The position numbers and the translations under genes are program-made. From positions 1-64,000 of the forward strand of contig JAUJOZ010000016.1 of the NCBI GenBank assembly GCA_030447415.1: a DNA stretch of 64,000 bases. Reading direction: 5' to 3'. The first letter of the stretch is position 1. Each line of letters opens with the position of its first letter. This document shows, piece by piece, positions 25,571 through 34,772 of the stretch. The notes below the pieces were generated by a model, which did no database searches, was not told the DNA's origin, and saw nothing but the letters and a program-made list of their open reading frames with translations. The DNA is from Thermomicrobiales bacterium. GTDB taxonomy: Bacteria; Chloroflexota; Chloroflexia; Thermomicrobiales; UBA6265.

Positions 25571-27736
25571 CTAGATAAACAGTGGCGAGAGGACCAGGGT
25601 GATCGTCGCCAGGAGCTTGATCAAGACGTGGAGCGACGGGCCGGCCGTGTCCTTCCACGGGTCGCCCACGGTGTCGCCGACCACCGCGGCGGCGTGCGCC
25701 TCGGACCCTTTGCCGAGGATCATGCCGTGGTCATCCTTGAGGTGACCGGCCTCGATCATCTTCTTCGCGTTGTCCCACGCTCCGCCGCCGTTGTTCAGGA
25801 CGTTGGCGACGAGGACGCCGACAATCGTCCCGATCATGAGCATGCCCGCAGCCGCCTCCCACCGGAGAAGGACACCGACGAGGATTGGAATGGCAACGGC
25901 AAGCACGCCCGGCGCAACCATTTCACGCAGGGCGGCTCGCACCGAGATATCGACGCAGCGGGCGTAGTCGGGCAAGGACGTGCCGGCGAGAATGCCTGGG
26001 TCCTCGGCGAACTGCCGACGGACCTCGGCAATCATGTAGCCCGCGGCGCGCCCGACCGCGCGCATCGCCAGGGAGGCGAACAGGAAGACGAGCATGGCGC
26101 CGATCAGGCCTCCGACGAAGACCCGCGGTTCCGCGAGGTTGACGACGCTAGCGTCGACGTCGGCGCCGCCGAATCGCGCCACCTCCTGGAGGAAGGCGGA
26201 GAAGAGGAGGAATGCCGCCAGGGCCGCGGTGCCGACGGCGTATCCCTTGGTGAGTGCTTTGGTCGTGTTCCCGGCCGAGTCGAGCGCGTCGGTGACGTCG
26301 CGCACCGCGTCCGGCTGATCGCTCATCTCCACGACGCCGCCGGCGTTGTCCGTGATGGGCCCGAACGTGTCCATGGCCAGGATGTAGGCGGCGGACATCA
26401 GCATCCCCATCGTTGCCACCGCCGTGCCGAAGATGCCGGCCGACGCCGGGATGCCTGAGGACTCGGGGAACTCGACGGAATCGCCTAGATAGTAGGCGCT
26501 GAGCAGCGCGGCGCCGATGGCAAGGGCGGAGAGGAACGTCGTCTCAAAGCCCACCGCGATGCCCGCGATGATGTTGGTGGCACTGCCGGTCTGGGACGCC
26601 TGGGCGATCGACTGGACGGGGCGGTAGCGCCCCTCGGTGTAATACTGGGTGATGTAGACGAAGGCGAAGGAGGTCGCGATCCCGATCAGACCGCAGACCG
26701 CGTACTGCAGCTTCCCGTGCGGCAGCATCCAGAAGCAGGCGACGGCAATGAGGACGGCGGAGATGGCGGCGACGACGTAGTAGCCCTTGTTCAGCTCTGA
26801 CATCGGGTCGCGCGGGGTGGCGGGAGGGCGCACGACGAGGACCCCGGCGAGGGAGGCGAGCAAGCCGAACGCGGCGACGACGAGTGGGAAGAAGAGGAAC
26901 CCAACCTCCGCGCCGTTCGCATCACCGCCGGATGCCCGGAAGAGCGCGGCGCCGAGGATCATCGCGCCGATCATTTCCGCGGCGGACGACTCGAAAAGAT
27001 CAGCGCCGCGGCCGGCACAGTCGCCGACGTTGTCGCCGACCAGATCGGCCACGACGGCCGGATTGCGGGGATCGTCCTCCGGGATGCCGGCCTCGACCTT
27101 CCCGACGAGATCAGCGCCGACATCGGCCGCCTTGGTGAAAATCCCGCCGCCAAGCTGGGCGAAGAGGGCAACAAAGCTGGCGCCGAAGGCAAAGCCGACG
27201 ATCCAGAACGGCGTTTCGGCCACAGCCGGGAAGATGCCCTCGGCGAAGCCGTAGACCGCGGCGTAGACGCCGAGGACGCCGAGCAGCCCGAGGGCGATGA
27301 CCAGAAAACCGGAAACGGCCCCGCCCCGAAGCGCGACGGTGAGCGCCTCGCCGAGATTGCGGCGCGCCGCGGCGGCGGTGCGAACGTTGGATCGCACCGC
27401 GACGTACATGCCGATAAAGCCGGAGAGCCCCGAGAGCGCCGCGCCGAAGAGGAAGGCGATGGCCGTGATCATGCCGCGGGCGATCTGGTGCTCCTCCTCG
27501 AACAGGGCGATCAGCACGCCCATGATCAGGGCGACCACGACGGCGAGGACGGCGATCGTCCGGTACTGGCGGTTGAGGTATGCGATCGCGCCTTGAAAGA
27601 TGCGCCCGGCGATGTCCTGCATCTCCGGGGTACCGCGGTCACGGCGGAGGACATCACGGGCAAGATAGCCGGCGAAGCCAATGGCGATCAGGCCCGATAT
27701 GATGACGGGCAGCGCAAACAGGACCTTCTCGTCCAA
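25571..27736 (-). CDS. hppA: Membrane-bound proton-translocating pyrophosphatase, K+-independent type
   Basis: 721 residues, about 16 membrane segments. The pyrophosphate-binding region reads DVGADLVGKVEAGIPEDDP and DLVGDNVGDCAGRGADLFES. A matching C-terminal Asp-rich loop is VVGDTVGDPWKDTAGPS. At the potassium-specificity position the protein has GNTTKALTKGYAVG, with Lys where K+-dependent enzymes have Ala, so it should be the K+-independent H+ pump. It uses cytoplasmic PPi to build the proton gradient. The start is a TTG at 27736 with a strong GAGGAGGGAGAC site; the longer frame has no family similarity. Confidence 0.95.
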   Translation of the reverse strand: MDEKVLFALPVIISGLIAIGFAGYLARDVLRRDRGTPEMQDIAGRIFQGAIAYLNRQYRTIAVLAVVVALIMGVLIALFEEEHQIARGMITAIAFLFGAALSGLSGFIGMYVAVRSNVRTAAAARRNLGEALTVALRGGAVSGFLVIALGLLGVLGVYAAVYGFAEGIFPAVAETPFWIVGFAFGASFVALFAQLGGGIFTKAADVGADLVGKVEAGIPEDDPRNPAVVADLVGDNVGDCAGRGADLFESSAAEMIGAMILGAALFRASGGDANGAEVGFLFFPLVVAAFGLLASLAGVLVVRPPATPRDPMSELNKGYYVVAAISAVLIAVACFWMLPHGKLQYAVCGLIGIATSFAFVYITQYYTEGRYRPVQSIAQASQTGSATNIIAGIAVGFETTFLSALAIGAALLSAYYLGDSVEFPESSGIPASAGIFGTAVATMGMLMSAAYILAMDTFGPITDNAGGVVEMSDQPDAVRDVTDALDSAGNTTKALTKGYAVGTAALAAFLLFSAFLQEVARFGGADVDASVVNLAEPRVFVGGLIGAMLVFLFASLAMRAVGRAAGYMIAEVRRQFAEDPGILAGTSLPDYARCVDISVRAALREMVAPGVLAVAIPILVGVLLRWEAAAGMLMIGTIVGVLVANVLNNGGGAWDNAKKMIEAGHLKDDHGMILGKGSEAHAAAVVGDTVGDPWKDTAGPSLHVLIKLLATITLVLSPLFI

Positions 27737-27911
27737 GTCTCCCTCCTCGGTGCGTTTGTGGTTTCTCGGCCCGCCGGTCCCCGGACCGACGCCGAGGGCC
27801 ACGCCCCGGCGGTCGCCGGGAACGAGCGGCGGACATCTTCTCGCGCTGCCACATGGAGCACACACGGATACGCGCGGCGAGGCTGTCGCCCGGGCCACGC
27901 GTGGCTATGAA

Positions 27912-27940
27912 AGTGTACCACGGGGCTGGGGCCGGGTAAA
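27912..27940 (-). promoter_or_regulatory. Predicted hppA promoter
   Basis: Minus strand TTTACC (27940-27935), 17-base spacer, TACACT (27917-27912). The start near 27906 would leave a leader of about 170 bases before the hppA TTG. I see no recognised riboswitch in that leader. Confidence 0.5.
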
Positions 27941-28050
27941 CGGCGACGGTGGACCGGATTCGGCCACGGCACCCGCAACGGCCCGCTCAGCGCCCGAACA
28001 AGTTCGGCGCCGGCCGCCGCTCGTCTACGTCCGAGGCGGCGGGGAACGCT

Positions 28051-29001
28051 TTAGCGGGACGGTGCCACCGCCGGGCCGGTTCCGCGCCCCCGAAGGCGAC
28101 CGAAGAAGCGCTGGATCTCGCCGTTCTCCCACGCGACCAGGAGCTGGCTGGCGTTGAACACCGACGAGTAGGTTCCACTGACGACGCCGATGAGCAGGGC
28201 GAGCACGAACTCCCGGATGGTCGAGCCGCCGAAGAGGTAGAGGGCAAGCAACGTAAAGACAACCGTGAGCGAGGTGTTCACCGAGCGAACAAGCGTCTGC
28301 GCCAGGCTGTAGTTGACGACTTCCTCGAATGACGTGGAAACGCGCCGGCCGAGGTTCTCGCGGATTCGGTCGAAGACGACGATGGTGTCGTGGACGGAGA
28401 ACCCGATGACGGTCAGCAGGGCGGTGACAAAGAGAGCGTCAACCTCGACGTTCGAGATCTCCCCGAGAATGGAGAAGATACCGACGACGACCAACACGTC
28501 GTGCAGCATCGCGACGAGGGCGCAGGTGCCGTACAGGAGAGGGTTCTGGGTGTTCCGGAAGGCATACGCCATGTAGAGCAGGATGCCGATCGAGGCAATG
28601 GCCACCGCCAGGAAGGCGCGGTTGCGGATCTCGGCGCCAACGGAGGCGCCGACGGTCGAGAACTCCCGTTCGTCGATGGGACCAAACCGCGATTCGAGGC
28701 TTGCTTCGATCGCCTGCTTCTCCGGGGAGCCCTCGGTCAACTCCCGCATGCGGATGAGGAAGGTGTTGTCCTCCTCTGCGCCCGTGCGTTGCACGATCGC
28801 GTTCCCATAGCCGGCCTCGGCGAGAACGTCCTGGATTCCCTCGCCCTGGACCGTCTGTGAGAAGCGCACCTCCCACAGGGTGCCGCCCGTGAAGTCGATC
28901 CCGAACTTCAGGCCGAACAGCAGCAGCGACACGACGCCGGGGATGATGATGATGAGCGAGATCGCGAACCAGAGGTAGCGCTTGCTGGCGAGCGTGGTCA
29001 T
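28051..29001 (-). CDS. secF: Protein translocase subunit SecF
   Basis: 316 residues from ATG 29001. First helix WFAISLIIIIPGVVSLLLFG, then FGIDFTGGTLWEV, a conserved SecF signature. The membrane half has VIGFSVHDTIVVFDRIREN and the C-terminal GVVSGTYSSVFNA element. With SecD it completes protein export by the Sec channel using the proton gradient. It lies 44 bases downstream of secD in the same operon, the usual order. Confidence 0.96.
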   Translation of the reverse strand: MTTLASKRYLWFAISLIIIIPGVVSLLLFGLKFGIDFTGGTLWEVRFSQTVQGEGIQDVLAEAGYGNAIVQRTGAEEDNTFLIRMRELTEGSPEKQAIEASLESRFGPIDEREFSTVGASVGAEIRNRAFLAVAIASIGILLYMAYAFRNTQNPLLYGTCALVAMLHDVLVVVGIFSILGEISNVEVDALFVTALLTVIGFSVHDTIVVFDRIRENLGRRVSTSFEEVVNYSLAQTLVRSVNTSLTVVFTLLALYLFGGSTIREFVLALLIGVVSGTYSSVFNASQLLVAWENGEIQRFFGRLRGRGTGPAVAPSR

Positions 29002-29045
29002 GGCGTGGCGACGTGCCTCCCTGTCCCCCTGCCGATCGTTGGCCG

Positions 29046-30557
29046 TCAGTCCGCGGCGCCGGCGCTGAGCGTGCCCGCTGCATCGCCCTCGACGCCGAAC
29101 CACCACCGATGCCGGGCGAGACCCGCGTCGAACATCAGCCGGAGGAATGTCCGGGTGACGATGATGGCGGTGAACATGCTGACGGCAACGCCGATGAAGA
29201 GGGTGAGCGCGAAGCCGGTGATGATGCTCGTGCCGGTGTAGTTGCCAAACAGGTAGAGGATGAAGGTCGTGATCATCGTCGTGATGTTGGAGTCACGGAT
29301 CGACGGCCAGGCATGGTCGAAGCCCGCCTCGATCGCGCTCGATAGTGTGCGACCCCGGCGCAGCTCCTCTTTGAGGCGAGCAAAAATGAGGACGTTGGCG
29401 TCGACCGCCATGCCGATCGAGAGGATGAAGCCGGCGATACCGGCGAGTGTCAACGTCACCGGGATCAGCTTGAAGATGGCAAAGGTGACCGCCGTATAGA
29501 TGAGAAGGGCGACGACCGAGAGGATGCCCGGCAGTCGGTAGAAGACGATCATGAAGAGCGCCACGATGCCGAGGCCGACGGCACCGGCCACGATGCTGCG
29601 GTCGATCGAGTCGGCACCAAGGGTTGGGCCGACCGTCCGGCTCTGAACCACGTCGAGCGGAACGTTGAGGGCCCCAGCCTTGAGCTGGATCACGAGGTCG
29701 GTGACCTCGGCGGGGCTCATCCCGGTGATCTCACCCTCGTTGGAAATCGGACCGTTGATCACGGGGGAGGAGATGACCCGCTTGTCAATGGCGATCGACA
29801 TCGGCTGGCCGATGTGGCTGTTGGTGTACTGGAAGAACTCGTCGGCGGCGCCGCCCTTGAGCTCGAACCGAACCACCGCGCGGCCGGTCTGGTCGAATCC
29901 AGTGTAGGCGTCGGCAAGCTCGGAACCGTCGATGATCGTCGTGTAAACCGGGCCGGTTGGCGTGCTGTTCTCGGGCGCCGTAGCGGCCGCAGAGGTGGCA
30001 ACCGGCGTCGCTTCTGGGGTGGCTCCAGCGGGCGTGCCCGGCGTGGCGAACGGCGACGCAATCCCGCCCGCTCCGGGCGTTGCCGCCTGCGGCGACGCCT
30101 GCGCTGCGTCGCTCTGCGTGTCCTGAGGGCCACCGAGCGTGGTGGTGACCACCGTCCCCGCGGGTAGAAACAGACCCTGCGGATCGATGATCTCGAGCAG
30201 CGCCGTTTCCCGGATAACGCCGACCGCTTGCTCCGGGTCGTCAACGCCGGGCAGCTCGACGAGGATCTGGTTATTGCCTCTAGTCTGGATCAGCGGCTCA
30301 CTGACGCCGAGCCCGTTGACCCGCCGCTCAATCGTGTTGCGAGCACCGTCAAGGGTGTCCTGGTCGACTTCCTGACCCGCCGGCGGATTGGCCTGGAGCG
30401 TGACCTGGAGCCCGCCCTGAAGGTCGAGCCCCTCCCGAACCTGAATCTCGTCCTTGAAGCCGCCGATGTTGAGCATGTCACCTGGGAGATCCACCCAACC
30501 GGCGAAGAGGGTGAGCAGGATGATGAAGAGGAGCGTGTGCCACGACCGGATCCGCAC
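29046..30557 (-). CDS. secD: Protein translocase subunit SecD
   Basis: 503 residues from GTG 30557, AAGGAG eight bases upstream. Motifs: LGLDLQGG-like REGLDLQGGLQVTL, NNQILVELPGVDDPEQA, DIGQPMSIAIDK-type periplasmic region and the membrane signature GMAVDANVLIFARLKEELR. An Ala/Pro/Thr-rich, apparently unstructured insertion of about 70 residues (after LGGPQDTQSD) sits in the large periplasmic domain and is longer than in most SecD. It works with SecF, encoded directly downstream. Confidence 0.96.
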   Translation of the reverse strand: MRIRSWHTLLFIILLTLFAGWVDLPGDMLNIGGFKDEIQVREGLDLQGGLQVTLQANPPAGQEVDQDTLDGARNTIERRVNGLGVSEPLIQTRGNNQILVELPGVDDPEQAVGVIRETALLEIIDPQGLFLPAGTVVTTTLGGPQDTQSDAAQASPQAATPGAGGIASPFATPGTPAGATPEATPVATSAAATAPENSTPTGPVYTTIIDGSELADAYTGFDQTGRAVVRFELKGGAADEFFQYTNSHIGQPMSIAIDKRVISSPVINGPISNEGEITGMSPAEVTDLVIQLKAGALNVPLDVVQSRTVGPTLGADSIDRSIVAGAVGLGIVALFMIVFYRLPGILSVVALLIYTAVTFAIFKLIPVTLTLAGIAGFILSIGMAVDANVLIFARLKEELRRGRTLSSAIEAGFDHAWPSIRDSNITTMITTFILYLFGNYTGTSIITGFALTLFIGVAVSMFTAIIVTRTFLRLMFDAGLARHRWWFGVEGDAAGTLSAGAAD

Positions 30558-30658
30558 GCAAGTGGCTCCTTGAGCATCGCCCGGGCCTCGGTTGGCCGGG
30601 CGGCTGGGGGAAAGAGATCAACATAAGATGACCCGCCGGGCGGCGGGTGGATGAGGCG

Positions 30659-30688
30659 AGTATAGGCGTCCGAAGGACGACGGGTCAA
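30659..30688 (-). promoter_or_regulatory. Predicted secDF promoter
   Basis: Minus strand TTGACC (30688-30683), 18-base spacer, TATACT (30664-30659), both hexamers near consensus. Transcription would start near 30652, about 95 bases before the secD GTG. A short hairpin ACCCGCC-GGGC-GGCGGGT (about 30630-30648) lies in the predicted 5' leader. Confidence 0.65.
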
Positions 30689-31230
30689 ACCCAGGCGGGG
30701 AAAAGAGATACCGACCGCCGAAACGGGCGATAGGGTGGATCGATTCGCTCTGGTGTCTACGAGGGCGATTGGGGGTCCGGACCCAGCGCCGTGTCGGCTC
30801 GCCCCATGTTGGCTCTGCACGGGGCCGCATGGTGGGCACGCCGTGCAGCGCAACGTGCATGCTGGGGTGACGCCGTCGGCTTCAATAGCCCCGCCCTGCA
30901 TTTCGTGCGGGGTCGTGTCACAGCGAACTGTCCGGAACGACTGCGACGGTGCCTCCCCGAGCGCCGACGGAGCAAGCCGCGGGATAGACCTCAGCTGGCG
31001 GGCAGACCCTGACGCGACTGCGGGCGGAGGCGCGGACCCGGCGCCCGACGGTCCGGCAGGGCGCGAGCTCGGGGCGCGAAACGTGGAACAGATCACCTGC
31101 CTCACGGAGTGAGAGCACGACGAATGGGCCAATCCCGACGCATTCGTCCACGCCATTCTCCCGCGGCTGCGTGCCGTTCCGCTCCGGCTCATGGGAGAGG
31201 TGCCAGGGTGACGCGAGGGGTACTGCTCGC
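30689..31230. other. Intergenic region between secDF promoter and GGDEF-EAL gene
   Basis: About 540 bases with no supported gene. Open frames on both strands show no family features. It must contain the 3' end of the GGDEF-EAL transcript, but I found no T-tailed hairpin. Confidence 0.35.
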
Positions 31231-33905
31231 TCACTCGGCGGCGACGGAAAGTGCCCCACGGGCAGCACTGCGAGTCGCTCGTCGGACCCGGCGGGCCGCG
31301 TGAACAGCGCCAGCGTGAGGACGATCCCGTTTCCCCTTGCCCACGGCCATCTCGCGCGCCCTGTCCCGTTTGACACCGCCCTCGGGTCCTGCTCCTTCTG
31401 GCAACCGGGCATCGCGCGCCAGCAGGTCGCCAACCGCCTCGCCCGCCAGCGGCCGGGCGAAGTGATAGCCCTGCGCACGATCGACCCCGAGTTCACGCAG
31501 CATCCTTGCCTGCTCGGCGGTCTCGACCCCTTCCGCCGTCACCTCCAGTCCGATGTCATGTGCCAGCGCCGTCACCGCCCGTACGATCGCCAGGTTGCCA
31601 GGGTCTCGCCCCAGCCCCGCCACGAACGCTCGGTCGACCTTCAGCCCGTTGACCGACAGGTCGCGCAGACGTGCCAGCGACGAGAACCCCATCCCAAAGT
31701 CGTCGATGGCGAGCGCCACCCCGAGCCGGCTGAGATCCCGCAGCGCGTGCCGCACCTCGGGCACGGCCTGCATCACCGCGCTCTCGGTGATCTCCAACTC
31801 CAGGCAATCCGGATGCAGCCCGGCGCCCTCCAGCGCCTCGACGACCTCTGCCACGAACCCCGGCTCCCGAAGCTGGCGCACCGACACGTTAGCGCACACG
31901 AGCGGCGAGTTCTGCGGGGAGGCATTGGACCACGTCCGCGCCTGGCGGCACGCCTCCGCCAGCACCCATCGCCCGAGCGGGACGATCAGCCCGGTCGCCT
32001 CGGCCAGCCGGATGAACTCCGCCGGAAGTAGCAGCCCGTCCGCTGGGTGCTCCCAGCGCGTCAGCGCCTCCGCCCCGACGACCCGACCGGTGGCCAGTTC
32101 GACCTGCGGCTGGTAGCGCACGCGCAACTCGCCACGCTCGGCCGCCCCGTGTAGCGCCGTCTCCCGCTCCAACCGCCGCAGCACCGTCATCCGCATCCGG
32201 GGCGCGAAGATGGACCAACTGCCCGGGCCCCGCGCCTTCGCCTGGTACAGCGCAGTATCCGCGTCGCGCAGGAGGCTGCCCGGGCTTGTCCGGCGTGGTG
32301 CGCGCGCAGCGACGCCGACGCTGGCCGTCAGGAACAACTCGCGACCGCCGACAATGAAGGGGGCCGCAACGCCTCGATCAGCTTCTCCGCCAGCCCCCCT
32401 AACTCCGTGCGGTCGGCGACACGTTCCAACAGGGCGGCGAACTCGTCGCCACCGAGCCGAGCGAGCGTAGCCGCAGGCGGCAGATGCTCCTGCAGGCACC
32501 GCCCAACGGCAGCGAGCAACTGGTCGCCCGCGGCGTGGCCGTGGCTGTCGTTGACCAGCTTGAAGCCGTCAAGGTCGAGGAGAACAACGCTAACCGGGAC
32601 GCCCTCCTGGCGAGCAGAGTTGATGGCAGCGGCGAGCCGCTCCGTGAATAGCACCCGGTTTGGCAGGTCAGTCAGCGGGTCGTGGTAGGCCTGATGCGCC
32701 AGTCGCGCCTCGAAGGCCTTACGCTCGGTGATGTCCCGGGAGTTGACGACGATCCCGCCGACACTGGGGTCGGCGAGCAGGTTGGTGCCGACGACCTCGA
32801 GCCAGCGCCAGGACCCGCCCTTGTGCCGGCAGCGGATCTCGGCCACGACTTTCTCGGCGGCCTGGCTCAGGAGTTCCGAAAAGAGCTCCTGGGCTCGTGT
32901 CACGTCATCGGGGTGGACCAGGGAGAACACATTGGTGCCGATCAACTCGTCCCCGAGGCACCCAAGCTCGCGCTCGACCCCGGGGCTCTTGTAGCGGATG
33001 GTCCCATCAGTTTCGAGGATCGTGATGATGTCGAGGGCATTCTGAACCATGACGCGGAAGCGCGACTCGCTTCGGAGCAGTCGCTCCTCCGCCGCCTTCC
33101 GGTCGGTGATGTCCATCACCAGGCCGTGCCAGAACCGAGGGCGGCTAGCATCATCGTGGATAAGCGCCGCCTCATTGTGAACCCAGACGACCCGGCCGTC
33201 CCGCGCAACCATGCGGTACTCCATGCGGTAGGGCTCGCCGGTCGCGTCCGTTCGGTGCACCTCCTCCGCGACCCGCCGGTAGTCGTCAGGGTGGACACGG
33301 CTCATCCAAAGCTTCGGGTTCGCCGTTACCTCCTCGGGCCGGTACCCGAGCAGCGTCTGGACCTGCGGGCTGATGTAGGGATTGGCTCCACCCGCCAATG
33401 CCTCGACGTAGATGACCCCCGGCACCTGCTCGACCAGCGTACGATACCGCTCCTCGACCTCTCCAAGCGCCGCCTCTGCCTCCTTGCGCTCAGTGACGTC
33501 CAGGGCGAGCCCAACGGTTCCGGCGATCTCCCCGTCCGGACTTCGGAGCGGCTCGACCTGCACCTGGAAGATGCGCCCCGCCCACTCCAACTCATAGCGG
33601 ACCGGCGTCCCGCACAGTGCGCGGCGGTGGACCTGGATCGACGGATGCTCCGGGTCGTCGGTCTGGAAGAACTCGAACAGGCTCGTTCCGACCACCTGGC
33701 CGGGCCGCAACTGCAGCGGGGCCAGGCCAGCGCCAAGCGAGGAGGTGAAGTGCAGGTCGGTGTCGGTCGACCAGAGAACCGCCGGCAACTGCTCCAGGAT
33801 GAGGCGAAGGTGAGCGGACCACTGCCACGACCCCTCCTCCGGTTGCTCCCGCCCGGTAGGGTCCATGGTGGTCGCGACCATCTCCGTTCCCCCTGCTCGA
33901 TCCAT
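31231..33905 (-). CDS. PAS-PAS-PAS-GGDEF-EAL cyclic-di-GMP signalling protein, one apparent frameshift
   Basis: Two minus-strand frames join at about 32355-32366; adding one base gives exactly 891 residues. Three PAS/PAC-type modules come first (ending DVTERKEAE, DITDRKAAEERL, DITERKAFEARL). Then a GGDEF domain (DPLTDLPNR, LGGDEFAALLERV), whose C-terminal part is in the second frame (FIVGGRELFLTASVGVA, RDADTALYQAK). Finally an EAL domain: GAEALTRWEHP, ANVSVRQL, ELEITESAVM, AIDDFGMGFSSL, LKVDRAFV, EGVETAEQARML. Motifs for both synthesis and breakdown of c-di-GMP are intact; which dominates is unknown. The break is at GGCCCCC, consistent with a lost G. There is no signal peptide or membrane helix. 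ATGs at 33905, 33881 or 33866 could start it. Confidence 0.88.
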
Positions 33906-34281
33906 CGGTGGGTCTCGGCGTTCACAGACTTCGGCTTAAGAATGAACTTCCGTTGGGAAGAGGCTTCATCACCAGTTCTGTCGCGGCACATTATCAGTTA
34001 TCAGTGCTGCGATCTAGCGACCACTCGATCCTATCCCGAGCCCCAGCGGATGGCGGAGCGGTGCCTGTATGCGCCGAGCGGCCCATCGGGCCGCACGGAG
34101 TGCTGAACCTCGACCCTCGCACCTCCGCGGCGGCCATCGTTCGATCGGTGAGCGTCAGATCGGGGAGGGACGTGCGCGTACCAGACGGTTTGCATGGTTG
34201 TCAGGCACTGGAAGCGAGGGGCTAGGCCGCCTCTCAAGCAGGTAGACCCCAGTTCAATCACCTACCGGACTGTACGTGCAA
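33906..34281. other. Intergenic region upstream of the GGDEF-EAL gene
   Basis: About 375 bases, locally less GC-rich than the surroundings. It contains a tandem CTGATAA CTGATAA on the minus strand (about 33985-34005) that could include the -10 of the GGDEF-EAL gene, but no -35 partner is evident. No coding frame has family features. Confidence 0.35.
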
Positions 34282-34310
34282 TTGACGCGGTGTCAAGACA
34301 CATATACCAT
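34282..34310 (+). promoter_or_regulatory. Predicted promoter upstream of a structured non-coding region
   Basis: TTGACG (34282-34287), 17-base spacer, TACCAT (34305-34310); TATACC with a 15-base spacer is an alternative. The region is strikingly AT-rich for this genome. The predicted start falls inside the adjoining palindrome. Confidence 0.5.
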
Positions 34311-34325
34311 TTGGGCTAGCCCAAA
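34310..34325. promoter_or_regulatory. Perfect 16-bp palindrome, candidate operator
   Basis: TTTGGGCTAGCCCAAA is a perfect palindrome at the predicted transcription start. A partial copy TTGGGCTAGTCCC lies 48 bases downstream (34359-34371). The flanks also repeat in inverted order: CCAAAAGTACT (34321-34331) and AGTACTTTGG (34381-34390). This layout suits a dimeric repressor with two sites. Confidence 0.5.
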
Positions 34326-34516
34326 AGTACTGACAACCGGGCGCGGGGCTAGACCAATTGGGCTAGTCCCATCGCAGAACAGTACTTTGGCTTCAGCCTC
34401 CTTCGGCAGGACCGGTGGGTCTGGCAGGGGTAGGCGACCACAAACGCCGCGTCGGCCCCATACGGGAACGGCCATTAGCAGCGCATTCAACGCTGGAGGG
34501 ACGCCACAACAAGCAC

Positions 34517-34598
34517 GCGTGGCCCATCGAGGCCACGCATCCGGTTCAATACAAGGAGAGGGTGGGGCCACCGCAGGCACGATGACGCCCCACCCTCT
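34517..34598 (+). terminator. Tandem hairpins ending the 34.3-34.6 kb non-coding region
   Basis: First hairpin GCGTGGCC-CATCGA-GGCCACGC (34517-34538). Second, AGAGGGTGGGGC (34557-34568) pairs perfectly over 12 bp with GCCCCACCCTCT (34587-34598). The second is terminator-like but has no T tract. With the promoter at 34.28 kb they would bound a transcript of about 280 bases. Confidence 0.45.
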
Positions 34599-34772
34599 TG
34601 TCTGGTTCGCCGGGCGCCCGGGTTGGGGGCGCGACGGCTGCCTGCGTAATAGTACGATGGGCCCCCCGCAGGTATAGCCCATTTTCCCCCCCCCATTCGG
34701 CCTATTCGGCGGCTGCCGATAAGTATCGGCCGGTCTCTTGGTGCCGGCCTGGCCGGATGGGGGGAGGGCAGG

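Noticed and set aside
34660-34772. c-di-GMP riboswitch before the surface-protein gene
   Set aside because: The location next to a GGDEF-EAL gene invited it, but the conserved GEMM bases (for example CACGCACAGGGCAAACC) are absent.
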